DNA of 64,000 nucleotides from Bifidobacterium aquikefiri (GCF_002259795.1 NZ_MWXA01000002.1:124001-188000); one strand, 5' to 3'; positions 17,168 to 25,822 are shown, counted from the first letter of the stretch. Notes: generated by a model from the letters alone, not told the origin. Program-made: numbers and translations.

Positions 17168-18235
17168 TTATCTGAGCAGCCATAGGGAGTCCTCCAGATA
17201 ACGATGGGCGCAATCAACAGTTCCACTAACCTGTGTTGTCGCAAGTTCTTGAGGCAACGCATCTTTGCGGTGATTTGTGGTCCAGCCAAGCATCTGCAAT
17301 CGTCGAATCATGGAGAGTGCAGACATTACGGCTAGCTGCCCATCATCAAATGCACCGGCAACGCTTTCATAACCGGCTATCCACGACTTTGCGAGAGCGG
17401 GAGCATACGGCATATGTTCTATAAAGCTCAGCGAGGACGCGTAATCATAGAGATACCAGCTGTATCCCGCATCATCGAAATCAATGACGGTCAACGTTTC
17501 GTCGTTGTCTCTGATGATGTTAGATGGTCGTAAATCTGCATGAATCAACCCCCAAGTTTGAGGATTTCGGGGGGTTTTCATCACCACATCCATGGCTTTC
17601 CATAGTGCTTTTTCGCACAGGCTGCGCTGCTCTTGCGTGAGCGATGCGTCTTCCCATCTGCCCCAGCGGGGAGAAGGTCCAACCATGTTCGAAATATCCC
17701 AGTTGAAACGTCGAAAGCCAAAAGGCTTCTTCCAGTGTCGAGATTGTTCATGGAATTTTGCGGCCCACGAGCCGATCGTCGTGTAATACGGAGCTGGATT
17801 GTCAAGATCTTCAAGCACAGTTCCACTGACAAACTTGGTTGAGATGACCGTCCATCCGACGTCGTTGCGATCACGAACCGTCCCGACGAAGGTCCCTCGA
17901 ATGGTCGGCACTGGATTGATCAGATTGATTCCAGCGACATCATGAAGCGCATTGAGCCACAGTATTTCGGATGCAACCGCCTCTGGTCCACCCACATAGC
18001 CTGGCTGCGATACGCGAATCACGCCTTCGTTCACACCATGTATCTTGAGTAGAAAGGTCGCATTTTCCGAAACGGTTATCAGATCCAGAGTCGTCTGAGA
18101 TTTCTGCAGTCCCCAAATCGCGCAGACACCGCTGAACAGCCAAAAAGGAGCCGGATCGCCTTTGGAAAGGTCACTAAAGGCATTCAAACTGACCGACTGT
18201 TGTGGCTCATCGAGAACATGTGCTACTTCTGACAT
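17168..18235 (-). CDS. APH-fold small-molecule kinase (amino-alcohol / hydroxylysine kinase-like)
   Basis: This is a 355-residue cytoplasmic phosphotransferase of the aminoglycoside/choline kinase fold. The catalytic loop is GLIHADLRPSNII (about residues 254-266) and the Mg-binding motif is VIDFDDAGY. The N-lobe carries LLKIHGV. Relatives phosphorylate choline, ethanolamine, hydroxylysine, homoserine or drugs. First in an operon before an ethanolamine-type permease and a phospho-lyase-like enzyme, it most likely makes the phosphorylated amino alcohol used by that lyase. GGAG lies five bases before the ATG at 18235, which supports that start over the longer frame to 18301. Confidence 0.75.
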   Translation of the reverse strand: MSEVAHVLDEPQQSVSLNAFSDLSKGDPAPFWLFSGVCAIWGLQKSQTTLDLITVSENATFLLKIHGVNEGVIRVSQPGYVGGPEAVASEILWLNALHDVAGINLINPVPTIRGTFVGTVRDRNDVGWTVISTKFVSGTVLEDLDNPAPYYTTIGSWAAKFHEQSRHWKKPFGFRRFNWDISNMVGPSPRWGRWEDASLTQEQRSLCEKALWKAMDVVMKTPRNPQTWGLIHADLRPSNIIRDNDETLTVIDFDDAGYSWYLYDYASSLSFIEHMPYAPALAKSWIAGYESVAGAFDDGQLAVMSALSMIRRLQMLGWTTNHRKDALPQELATTQVSGTVDCAHRYLEDSLWLLR

Positions 18236-18566
18236 TGCTTCTCCGATCTGTACCAGGTGATTCATTGCATACGATGTGTTGTTATCAATCCAGATATGCA
18301 TACCTGAAATTGCATATGCGTATCATCAATGCATTGAATTCTTGCAGAGCTAGCAAGCAGAATCGCGGTCAATCTGTTACAGAGGAGTTAAGAAGAGTGG
18401 GCCGAATATTAATGGCTCATTTCGATTGCATGGTCTTCGCTTTCAAGGCAGTCGCCTGTTGTGGTCTGTGCCTTCACACGCCGCCACTCAGGAGACTGGA
18501 GCAGTTGGAATATCAACGATTGTTCAGATATCACGCCAATATGTTCGAAAAAAACTGCCACACCAT
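18236..18566. other. Promoter region of the kinase operon
   Basis: This 331-base gap lies between the kinase start and the endonuclease-like gene stop. It contains partly symmetrical AT-rich stretches (GATATGCATAC and GCATATGCGTATC near 18294-18327) and a CTTGC/GCAAG inverted repeat near 18341-18357. Either could be an operator for the GntR regulator, but I cannot choose. No gene is seen. Confidence 0.4.
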
Positions 18567-19217
18567 TCAGAAAAGAATGCCCATTTTGGAACACTGGTCA
18601 AATAATGGGCAGTTGTTGCACAGTGGGCGCTTGCGGCAATGCTCTTTTGCGTTGGTCACGATCAGGGCGTGGAACGAGTTGTACAGTTCAACGCTCCTGG
18701 GAAGCTGCGACTCGCAAAAAGTCTTGATTTCCGTATTGTTCTTGCCAGCCTCAATGGGGATACGATGCAAGAGACGATTCGTATATGCATCCACGATAAA
18801 AGTGGGTTTGTTGAATGCATATAGCAGAATGTCATCTGCTGTTTCCTGCCCGACTCCTTTGGTGGCAAGCAATTCGGCGCGCAATTGCTTGAGCGGATGA
18901 CGACGCACCGCCTCGGCATCGTAATCATATTGAGCAAACCATGCCGTCAGAGCTTTGAGATATGTCGACTTCTGGTTGAAGAATCCGGCAGGACGTATGG
19001 CATCAATGAGTTCTTCCCTGGGCATCCGGGCAATGATCTCAGCGTGCAGCCTGTCTGGGCGAAGATTATCAAGCGCCTTGTCAACATTGGTCCACGCCGT
19101 ATTCTGCGTCAGAATCGCACCAACCATCACTTCGTATGGCGTCTTTGCTGGCCACCAATGCAAATCGCCATACCTCTCGCGCAAGATCTGATACACAGAA
19201 AACAGCTTGGTCTGCAT
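18567..19217 (-). CDS. Endonuclease III-like DNA glycosylase (HhH-GPD, 4Fe-4S)
   Basis: This is a base-excision repair enzyme of about 216 residues. It has the substrate loop AILTQNTAWTNVDKAL, the helix-hairpin-helix LLATKGVGQETADDILLYAF with its catalytic Asp region FIVDAYTNRLL, and the four-cysteine iron-sulfur loop CRKRPLCNNCPLFDQC at the C-terminus. The usual catalytic Lys of true endonuclease III (LPGVGRKTA) is replaced by Gln-Glu in GVGQETADD. This suggests a monofunctional glycosylase, as in Mig.MthI and related families, and not Nth itself. The ATG at 19217 has AAGG upstream; one at 19247 is possible. Confidence 0.82.
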   Translation of the reverse strand: MQTKLFSVYQILRERYGDLHWWPAKTPYEVMVGAILTQNTAWTNVDKALDNLRPDRLHAEIIARMPREELIDAIRPAGFFNQKSTYLKALTAWFAQYDYDAEAVRRHPLKQLRAELLATKGVGQETADDILLYAFNKPTFIVDAYTNRLLHRIPIEAGKNNTEIKTFCESQLPRSVELYNSFHALIVTNAKEHCRKRPLCNNCPLFDQCSKMGILF

Positions 19218-19451
19218 TCCTGCCTTCCCTGAATCTGCCATATTCATAACAACTCATCAACAATAGCAGTCACGGATGCAGCCCATACCCATCTGCAAGA
19301 GCACATGCTTCGATATATGCCCAACTTATAATGACACCCAAGAAAAACCTAATACTGTGAATTTCAGATTCCCAAACTCCTCAACTTAGGATGGAGAGGC
19401 TTCGCCAAGACCTATTCGGCAAGCACCATCAACTGTTGAAGAAGAGGAACC

Positions 19452-20288
19452 ATGAGGAAAAAAATCGTTGCTGCAATAGCCTCCGTGCTCGTGATCGGAT
19501 CGCTTTCAGCATGCGGAAGCGGATCGGCGCAGGGGAATACGAATTCAGGTGGCGTGAAGACAATAAAGATTGCATTGGAGAGCCAGGATCCCCCATATTC
19601 ATATGCCGATAACAACGGCAAGCCAGCAGGATTCGATCTTGCAGTATTGAAGGAGCTCGACAAGAAACTGCCACAGTATTCATTTGAATACAGCGTCCAG
19701 GATTATGAGACCGCCTTGGTCGGTGTCAAGCAGGGGAAATATGACGCGTTGATCGGAGCATTCTTCAAAACCAAGGCACGAGCTGAACAATATTTGCTTT
19801 CCACACCATACAACTACTATTTCATGAATCTGATCGTTCCCGAAGGCAGCCCCATCAACAGTCTCAAGGACATGAACGGCAAGACCCTCGATCCGATCGT
19901 TCCCACCGACGGACGCTACCTTGCGATACATGACTGGCTCAAGCGCAACCCGAAGGTGAAAATCACGGTACCCGAAGTGTCCAATCAATCCACGTTCCAG
20001 GACATGTTCAACTCCGTTCACGATGGAACCTATGACGCGGTGTATCTTTCCAAGGCACAGTACGAGGGCGTTGCCAGCACGCTTGGCTACAAGATGAAGG
20101 TCACTGACATCGTCGATGGCGCAGGCACGGTTGTTCTATACAACAAGGAGCAGAAGGATCTGCAAGGTGCAATTGACAAACAGATTGACTCCCTGATCAC
20201 TGATGGCACGCTTCCCAAACTCACTCAGAAATGGTTCAAGCAGGACAACTTTGCCCTCGCAAAGAAACTAGATGTCTTCCAAAACTGA
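19452..20288 (+). CDS. Amino acid ABC transporter, substrate-binding lipoprotein
   Basis: This is an extracellular solute-binding lipoprotein of 278 residues. A signal peptide ends in the lipobox LSAC (Cys about residue 23). A type II periplasmic-binding fold (SBP_bac_3) begins with IKIALESQDPPYSYADNNGK and continues with GFDLAVLKELDKKL and YDALIGAFFKT. It is first in an operon with two permeases, a hydrolase-like gene and an ATPase. The ligand is probably a polar amino acid or a derivative. The usual ligand Arg (GMSITxxR in relatives) is not obvious, since the equivalent stretch reads GAFFKTKARAEQY. AGAGG-type ribosome site precedes the ATG, and a TATAAT box is at 19327-19332. Confidence 0.88.
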   Translation: MRKKIVAAIASVLVIGSLSACGSGSAQGNTNSGGVKTIKIALESQDPPYSYADNNGKPAGFDLAVLKELDKKLPQYSFEYSVQDYETALVGVKQGKYDALIGAFFKTKARAEQYLLSTPYNYYFMNLIVPEGSPINSLKDMNGKTLDPIVPTDGRYLAIHDWLKRNPKVKITVPEVSNQSTFQDMFNSVHDGTYDAVYLSKAQYEGVASTLGYKMKVTDIVDGAGTVVLYNKEQKDLQGAIDKQIDSLITDGTLPKLTQKWFKQDNFALAKKLDVFQN

Positions 20289-20386
20289 CTGTGTCGAACC
20301 CATGACCCATATGTGGCGGTTCACCCATACACGGGGCCGGGGTTCGAGAAACATCAGTGCTAAATCATCAACCACAAAGAATTAAT

Positions 20387-21073
20387 ATGCCAACACATGT
20401 ATTGCAATCGGTACTTCCAGGGTTACTCCAACAGGTCCCGACAACACTGTTATATTGGTTCGTGCCATCGGCAATCGCATTGCTTCTTGGCACGCTCCTG
20501 TGCATCGTGCGCGTCGGGCAGCATAGAGTTCTGTATTGGGCATGCACCGTCTTCATATCCTTCTTCAGAGGTACACCAGGAATAGTCCAGATCTACATCA
20601 TCTTCTTCGGACTGCCGAAACTGTTCTGGGCTGTTCATGTCGACATCGATGGCTGGCCAGCAGGTGCATATTTCATTATCGCCACATCGCTCAACCTGTC
20701 CTGCTTCGTTTGTGAAGTCCTGAAAGGCGGCTACCTCGGTGTGGACCACGGACAGATCGAAGCGGGGAAAAGCATCGGCTTTGGCAGATTCCAAAACTTC
20801 TTCCGCGTCATTGCACCGCAGACCCTTCAGATTTCCATACTCAATCTCAAGAATCTCGAAATTGACGTTCTCAAGGACACCTCGGTCGCATATACGATCG
20901 GCGCGATGGAAATACTTGGCTATGCGAATCGAGTGATCTCCAACCAATTTGGGGTGGGGCAGCTCTGGATTCTAGGTGTGGCAGCAATCATTTATTTCAT
21001 ATTGTGCGCGCTGCTTGAGCTGGGATTCACGGCAGCTTCGCACCATATGGAGCGTCACGGAAGGAGATCGTAA
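20387..21073 (+). CDS. Amino acid ABC transporter, permease subunit 1
   Basis: This integral membrane subunit of about 228 residues belongs to the HisM/GlnP type. It has five hydrophobic helices, the N-terminal FFRGTPGIVQIYIIFFGLP block and the cytoplasmic coupling loop EAGKSIGFGRFQNFFRVIAPQ. It pairs with the next permease and the ATPase at 22372. Start codons are uncertain: I give the ATG at 20387, but a GTG at 20357 is in frame and neither has a strong ribosome site. Its stop overlaps the next start by one base. Confidence 0.88.
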   Translation: MPTHVLQSVLPGLLQQVPTTLLYWFVPSAIALLLGTLLCIVRVGQHRVLYWACTVFISFFRGTPGIVQIYIIFFGLPKLFWAVHVDIDGWPAGAYFIIATSLNLSCFVCEVLKGGYLGVDHGQIEAGKSIGFGRFQNFFRVIAPQTLQISILNLKNLEIDVLKDTSVAYTIGAMEILGYANRVISNQFGVGQLWILGVAAIIYFILCALLELGFTAASHHMERHGRRS

Positions 21074-21804
21074 TGGATCTGGATTATGACTTTATGATTT
21101 CAGACCTTCCAACCGTTCTTGCAGGTCTGCCAAAGACGCTCATACTTACCTTCTGGTCCATGCTGTTCGCAATCGCCATGGCGGTTGTGTTCGGTGGTCT
21201 CATCCTCTCACGGGTACCCATTCTCAAACAATCAGTGATCATCATCAACACCTTCATCAAGGGCGTTCCACTCACCGTGCAGCTGCTGTTCTGCTATTAT
21301 GCCGTTCCATATGTCGCGAAAGGCTGCAACGGATTCCTCGGCTATCAGTACAATCCTCGGCACATTCCATATTTCGCAGCCGCCGTCTTCGCACTGGCAG
21401 CAAATTTCGGAGCCTACATTACTGATGTCGTTGTCTCGTCAATGCGTGCAGTCGACCGCGGGCAGTACGAGGCGGCAGATGCCGTCGGCATGAACAAGTT
21501 CCAAGGCATAACGCATCTCATCATTCCTCAGGCTGCGGTGATCTCGATCCCGAGCATGACGAACTATTTCATTTGGCTGCTCAAGGGCACCGCACTCGCA
21601 TCGATTGTGAATGTGGTCGAAATGCTCACTACGGCAAAGATCAGCGCAGCCGATGGATACCAATATCTGGAAGCATATATTGATGCCGCGGTCATCTATT
21701 GGGCTGTCTGCGCGGGCATCGAATTCATGATGGGACGTTTTGAGCATCACATCGGGTTCTTTATGCGTCAACCCGAAAGTAGGGTCAGGCCGATCTCGTC
21801 CTGA
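21073..21804 (+). CDS. Amino acid ABC transporter, permease subunit 2
   Basis: This is the second HisQ/GlnP-type membrane subunit, 243 residues. It shows FIKGVPLTVQLLFCYYAVPY near residues 65-84 and the coupling loop YEAADAVGMNKFQGITHLIIPQ. It presumably forms a heterodimer with the preceding permease, with which it overlaps by one base. GGAG precedes the ATG within the upstream gene. Confidence 0.9.
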   Translation: MDLDYDFMISDLPTVLAGLPKTLILTFWSMLFAIAMAVVFGGLILSRVPILKQSVIIINTFIKGVPLTVQLLFCYYAVPYVAKGCNGFLGYQYNPRHIPYFAAAVFALAANFGAYITDVVVSSMRAVDRGQYEAADAVGMNKFQGITHLIIPQAAVISIPSMTNYFIWLLKGTALASIVNVVEMLTTAKISAADGYQYLEAYIDAAVIYWAVCAGIEFMMGRFEHHIGFFMRQPESRVRPISS

Positions 21805-21856
21805 GCAAACGCAATCGATACGAATCCACCCATATCTGTAACGAAAGAAGGAAACC

Positions 21857-22375
21857 ATGTCATTCGAAAACAATGTTCCACATGTGAGGAACGCCACGGT
21901 CGATGCAACTCGAGAAATATCCGAGCGTCGTGCGGCAACCATCAGCAGAATGGTTGATGAGGCTGCAAAACACGGACTTGACGATCAGTTCGCATACGAT
22001 GCCGTATACGATTATGGCCACGACAACGCCAAGGAATTCCGTAAAACGATGAAAAAGCCTGACTCCTTCAAGGAATTCGAGGAGAGCTTCGGTACTGACC
22101 ACAACAAGGACATCTATGAAATGGAGACTGTCGTCAAGAATGACGACGAGTTGGAAATCGATTTTCATTATTGCCCATATGTGACGCAATGGGTTCGTCA
22201 GGGAAAGACTGATGCCCAGATTTCGCGTCTCTGCGAAATTGCCATGGCTGGCGACCACGCATTCGCAGCGGAATTCCCTGGACTGAGGTTCAAGCTTGAA
22301 GGCACTATCGCGGATGGCAAGCCACGTTGCGTGCTTCGCTTCAAGAGAAGAAGGAGCGAGGCATCAGAGCAATGA
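21857..22375 (+). CDS. L-2-amino-thiazoline-4-carboxylate hydrolase-like protein
   Basis: This 172-residue soluble protein fits the ATC hydrolase family (Pfam ATC_hydrolase). The C-terminal half has the spaced pattern DFHYCPYVTQWVRQG, then LCEIAMAGDHAFAAEFPGL, TIADG and a C before LRF. Known family members open L-2-amino-thiazoline-4-carboxylate on the way to L-cysteine. It lies inside an ABC importer operon, between the second permease and the ATPase. Its stop overlaps the ATPase start (ATGA), so it is translationally coupled. This suggests it processes the imported compound. AAAGAAGGAAACC precedes the ATG. The assignment is from motif memory and not a search. Confidence 0.7.
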   Translation: MSFENNVPHVRNATVDATREISERRAATISRMVDEAAKHGLDDQFAYDAVYDYGHDNAKEFRKTMKKPDSFKEFEESFGTDHNKDIYEMETVVKNDDELEIDFHYCPYVTQWVRQGKTDAQISRLCEIAMAGDHAFAAEFPGLRFKLEGTIADGKPRCVLRFKRRRSEASEQ

Positions 22376-23145
22376 GCACACAGAAAGCCTCCACAAATGG
22401 CATCGTCATCACCCTGCATGATATTCATAAGACCTTTGGAGAGCACGAAATCCTTAAAGGAATCAGTCTGGAGGTGCATCAGGGAGAGGTATTGGCCATA
22501 CTTGGATCGTCAGGCTCTGGGAAAACCACCTTGCTACGATGCATCAATGCGTTGGAAATACCAGCGAGTGGAACCGTGAGCATCGATGGGCAGAAGATCG
22601 ACTATTCCCAGAAGCATTCGAGACAGGATGTGCTGCATCTTCGGAGAAAAACCGCGATGGTATTCCAAAGCTATAACCTCTTTCGAAACAAGACGGCGCT
22701 CCAGAACGTGATGGAGGGTCTGCATGTTGTACAGAAGAAGTCACGCGACGAGGCTCGGCAGGAGGCAAGGAAGGCGTTGGCCGATGTCGGCCTATCGGAG
22801 TTCGAGGATCGATACCCGGTTCAGCTTTCGGGCGGGCAGCAGCAACGCGTATCCATCGCACGTGCACTTGCCTTGAAGCCATCGGTGATTCTGTTTGATG
22901 AACCAACATCGGCTCTTGACCCAGAACTGGTGAGCGATGTGAACGAAGCGATCACAGCCGTGGCAAAGACCGGCGTGACGATGATCATCGTCACGCACGA
23001 AATTGGCTTCGCACGCCGAGTTGCTTCACAGGTCGTGTTCGTTGACCAAGGCAGAATATTAGAGAGGGGAACTCCGGAAGAAGTCATTGATCATCCGAAA
23101 GAGCCTCGAGTCCAAGCTTTCATTAGCAAATTATCCTACAAATGA
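22372..23145 (+). CDS. Amino acid ABC transporter, ATP-binding subunit
   Basis: This is a 257-residue ATPase of the GlnQ/HisP type that powers the importer encoded upstream. Walker A is GSSGSGKTT, the Q-loop is VFQSYNLF, the signature is LSGGQQQR, Walker B is ILFDEPTSALDPE and the switch His is in VTHEIGFAR. I place the start at the ATG that overlaps the previous stop (ATGA), with AAGGAG about 14 bases upstream; an in-frame upstream start at 22327 lies inside the previous gene. Confidence 0.94.
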   Translation: MSTQKASTNGIVITLHDIHKTFGEHEILKGISLEVHQGEVLAILGSSGSGKTTLLRCINALEIPASGTVSIDGQKIDYSQKHSRQDVLHLRRKTAMVFQSYNLFRNKTALQNVMEGLHVVQKKSRDEARQEARKALADVGLSEFEDRYPVQLSGGQQQRVSIARALALKPSVILFDEPTSALDPELVSDVNEAITAVAKTGVTMIIVTHEIGFARRVASQVVFVDQGRILERGTPEEVIDHPKEPRVQAFISKLSYK

Positions 23146-23193
23146 GTCGTGCTGGTTGCGCGACTCTTCCAGTATGCTCTCAGGGAGCGAATC

Positions 23194-24240
23194 ATGACGT
23201 ATAGACGCATTGGCATCATCGGTGCCGGGAACACAGGTCTGGCACTTGCAGCGCATCTTGTGGCCAAGGGCTTTGCACCGCTGATGTTCACCAGGCGCAC
23301 CCAGATGGTGTCGATGCTCGGCAAAGGACTCAAGGTCAAGGGTGCGCTGCATGGCAATATCCCTATTCAGGCAACCACTGATGTACGGCAACTTGTCACG
23401 TCATGTGATCTGCTCATCATATCGACATGGGCGAATGCGCACGGCGAGGTATTGAGGCAGATCGCGAGCAGCACAGAGAAGAGCTCTTGCAGAAGCATTC
23501 TCATCCTGAACGGAAACTGGGGGGCTTACCAAGCCGGCTCGCTTGTCAAGCCGCGTGGAATTCACTTCAAGATTGCAGAGAGCGCTGGCATGCCCTATGT
23601 GAGCCGATATGCTCTCTCGAAGCATGATATAAGCCTTTCGATATCTGGGATCAAAGATTCGATAACGATTTCTCAGCAACGCAGTCCCGATCTCGAGCTT
23701 GACGAACTGCTGGGGCAGCTTTTCAACGATGTCCATCATGAAGACTCCTGCTTCGCAACTTCGCTTTCAGCTCCCAATCCCGTCATTCATGCCCCGTTGT
23801 GTCTTCTCAACCTTGCCCGAATCCAAGAGCGAGATAGTTTTCACATACTGGTGGATGGATTCGGTCCAGAAACCGAAAGTCTTATACGAGGTCTTGATGC
23901 CGAGCGCGAATCGCTCGCCAGATGCCTGCATGTGAGTTATTTGCCTATTCTCGAGCAGCTCAACGGATTTTGGAATGTGCATCGCCCCACGCTCCAGGAC
24001 TTCTTCCAAAGCCAGACGCTGTATGCCACTCTTGAAGGTCCACGCTCTCTACAGCATCGCTTCATTCAGGAGGATGTTCCATTCGGCATCGTCCCTCTCG
24101 TAGATCTGGGCAGGGCTGCCGGGGTCAGCACACCTATCAGCACGTCACTTATGGAACTGTATCGCCCATATCTGCAACCATACGAACGTATCGGATTCGA
24201 TGCCGCATCGCTTGATGCAGCACTCGCGATACGCGATTGA
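23194..24240 (+). CDS. NAD/NADP octopine/nopaline dehydrogenase family protein (opine dehydrogenase-like)
   Basis: This is a 348-residue oxidoreductase. An N-terminal Rossmann domain begins IGIIGAGNTGLALAAHL (about residues 6-22). The C-terminal opine-dehydrogenase domain has PNPVIHAPLCLLN (the His likely catalytic) and GPRSLQHRFIQEDVPFGIVP, which is typical of the family. Such enzymes make or split opines, which are secondary amines of an amino acid and a 2-keto acid. It follows the importer ATPase by about 50 bases on the same strand, so it may oxidise an imported opine-like substrate. GGGAG lies seven bases before the ATG at 23194. Confidence 0.78.
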   Translation: MTYRRIGIIGAGNTGLALAAHLVAKGFAPLMFTRRTQMVSMLGKGLKVKGALHGNIPIQATTDVRQLVTSCDLLIISTWANAHGEVLRQIASSTEKSSCRSILILNGNWGAYQAGSLVKPRGIHFKIAESAGMPYVSRYALSKHDISLSISGIKDSITISQQRSPDLELDELLGQLFNDVHHEDSCFATSLSAPNPVIHAPLCLLNLARIQERDSFHILVDGFGPETESLIRGLDAERESLARCLHVSYLPILEQLNGFWNVHRPTLQDFFQSQTLYATLEGPRSLQHRFIQEDVPFGIVPLVDLGRAAGVSTPISTSLMELYRPYLQPYERIGFDAASLDAALAIRD

Positions 24241-24395
24241 TATGTGACATAAGGGATTCGAGATATCCTTATTCACCGCTCAACTCGAGCTTGAAACAGT
24301 CAGAGCGACACTTCGGGCAACAGCATGGCATTTTCATGCAAGCAACGATCATGCCGCTCATGTACAGGATGATTTCGGCAGAATCAGATCTGCAT

Positions 24396-24426
24396 TTGAC
24401 TTGGAGTGAACTTCAGGTTCTATCAT
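24396..24426 (+). promoter_or_regulatory. MerR-type promoter with 19-bp spacer and leaderless start
   Basis: A TTGACT -35 (24396-24401) and a TATCAT -10 (24421-24426) are separated by 19 bases, the over-long spacer typical of MerR-activated promoters. The spacer holds the imperfect dyad TGGAGTGAACTTCA. The MerR ATG follows the -10 by only eight bases, so transcription probably starts at or next to the start codon and the message would be leaderless. Confidence 0.75.
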
Positions 24427-24434
24427 CTTGCAAT

Positions 24435-24890
24435 ATGAATGCACAGAAAGATACACCAGTCGAGAACGGTGTCGACCGATTGCTCGGCGAATCGGACGGC
24501 GTGCCCAGCGAGTGGCTGAAACCTCTTTACCCCATCGGAGTCGCTGCAAGGCGCACGGGAGTCCCGGCAGACACCCTGCGATACTACGAGCGCGAAGGCG
24601 TCATGGCACCTGCAGGCCGCACTTCCGGAGGATCTCGCCGATACAGCGAGCTCGATCTGGAGAAAATCAGTTGCGCCCACTGGTTGCGCGAAGCAGGTGT
24701 GCCGATCGCCGTCATCCGCCGTTTCGATGCGTTGCGTGATGAGGGGCGAGAAACGGTCGGCGCACGCAGGGATCTGCTCATCGCCCATCGAGATGAGCTG
24801 GTGAGACGTCGAGATCGGATCGATGCCTCAATCGCAGCAGTCGAGGAAAAAATCTGCAAGTATGACGGAATTATGGGGGTGCGTCAATGA
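24435..24890 (+). CDS. MerR-family transcriptional regulator
   Basis: This is a 151-residue activator/repressor. The MerR winged helix-turn-helix begins YPIGVAARRTGVPADTLRYY with EREGVMAPAGRTSGGSRRY after it (about residues 32-70). A dimerisation coiled coil follows (RRDLLIAHRDELVRRRDRID). No conserved metal-binding cysteines are present in the C-terminal part. Frames open upstream to 24237 but would read through the promoter, so I use the ATG at 24435. It probably controls itself and the overlapping EamA exporter. The TGGAGTGAACTTCA dyad resembles sites of aldehyde- or electrophile-sensing MerR members. Confidence 0.85.
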   Translation: MNAQKDTPVENGVDRLLGESDGVPSEWLKPLYPIGVAARRTGVPADTLRYYEREGVMAPAGRTSGGSRRYSELDLEKISCAHWLREAGVPIAVIRRFDALRDEGRETVGARRDLLIAHRDELVRRRDRIDASIAAVEEKICKYDGIMGVRQ

Positions 24891-25822
24891 AACGACGTAG
24901 CCAGGCGATTGTGGCATTGACTCTAGCCGCTGCATTCTGGGCGGGTAACTATGTCTTCGGCAAAGTTGCCGTTGCAGACATGTCACCCTTCAGCATCGTG
25001 CTGCTGCGCTGGTCGATTGCGTTGGTGCCGCTGGTCATCATTTCTCAAACCGTCGAGCACCCTGACTGGTTGTCCGTTCTGCGACATTGGCCTTTTCTGC
25101 TCATGCAAAGCGCACTGGGTCTCTTCGCCTATAACTTCCTCCTGTATGAGGCTTTGCGCAGCTCCACGGCATTCGCTGCCTCGTTGATCAATGCTGCAAA
25201 TCCTGCATTGATTGCACTTGCAGCCATGGCTGTGCTGCATGAACGAATCGGCTGGCGTGGCGCAATCGGCATCGCGGTAGCGCTCATAGGCGTGCTTGTG
25301 GTTCTTACCCAAGGCGATTTCTCAACGCTGGCAACCATATTCACACCAGGCAGCATGCTGATGATTGCAGTGATCTGCTCATGGACTGCCTATACGATAG
25401 CGATGCGCAAAGGACCAAAGCTTCCACCCATCACCGCGGTCACCATTCAAGTCGCCTTCATCGTGATCGGGCTTGGCAGTATCGCTCCTTTCGTGGGAGT
25501 GACCTTACCCAGCAGCGGGCCAGCATTGGGATCCTTGCTATTCATTGCCGTGTTCCCGTCCTGCCTATCCTATGTGCTGTGGAACACCGCCCTCACCGTC
25601 ATTCCATCGGGAAGGGCAGGCGTGTTTCTCAATCTCATCACCGTCTTTACCGCACTCTGGGCAGTAGCCACAGGAGAGCTCATCAGCGTTGCACAGATAG
25701 TGGGTGGAATGACCATCATCGTTGGGGTCATGCTTACTTCTTGGCCATCACACGGTGTCGTGAACTCACCCATTCCTCGTTCTCAATGCCGAGCGGTCGA
25801 ACAGTCCCGCCAACAATCGTAG
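24887..25822 (+). CDS. EamA/DMT-superfamily exporter
   Basis: This is a 311-residue inner-membrane transporter with ten predicted helices in two EamA repeats (first about 8-140, second about 150-290). Family members usually export amino acids, metabolites or nucleotides. Its ATG overlaps the MerR stop (ATGA at 24887-24890), so both are produced together from the MerR promoter. This points to induction of the exporter by the MerR signal. The C-terminal 25 residues are hydrophilic. Confidence 0.86.
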   Translation: MKRRSQAIVALTLAAAFWAGNYVFGKVAVADMSPFSIVLLRWSIALVPLVIISQTVEHPDWLSVLRHWPFLLMQSALGLFAYNFLLYEALRSSTAFAASLINAANPALIALAAMAVLHERIGWRGAIGIAVALIGVLVVLTQGDFSTLATIFTPGSMLMIAVICSWTAYTIAMRKGPKLPPITAVTIQVAFIVIGLGSIAPFVGVTLPSSGPALGSLLFIAVFPSCLSYVLWNTALTVIPSGRAGVFLNLITVFTALWAVATGELISVAQIVGGMTIIVGVMLTSWPSHGVVNSPIPRSQCRAVEQSRQQS

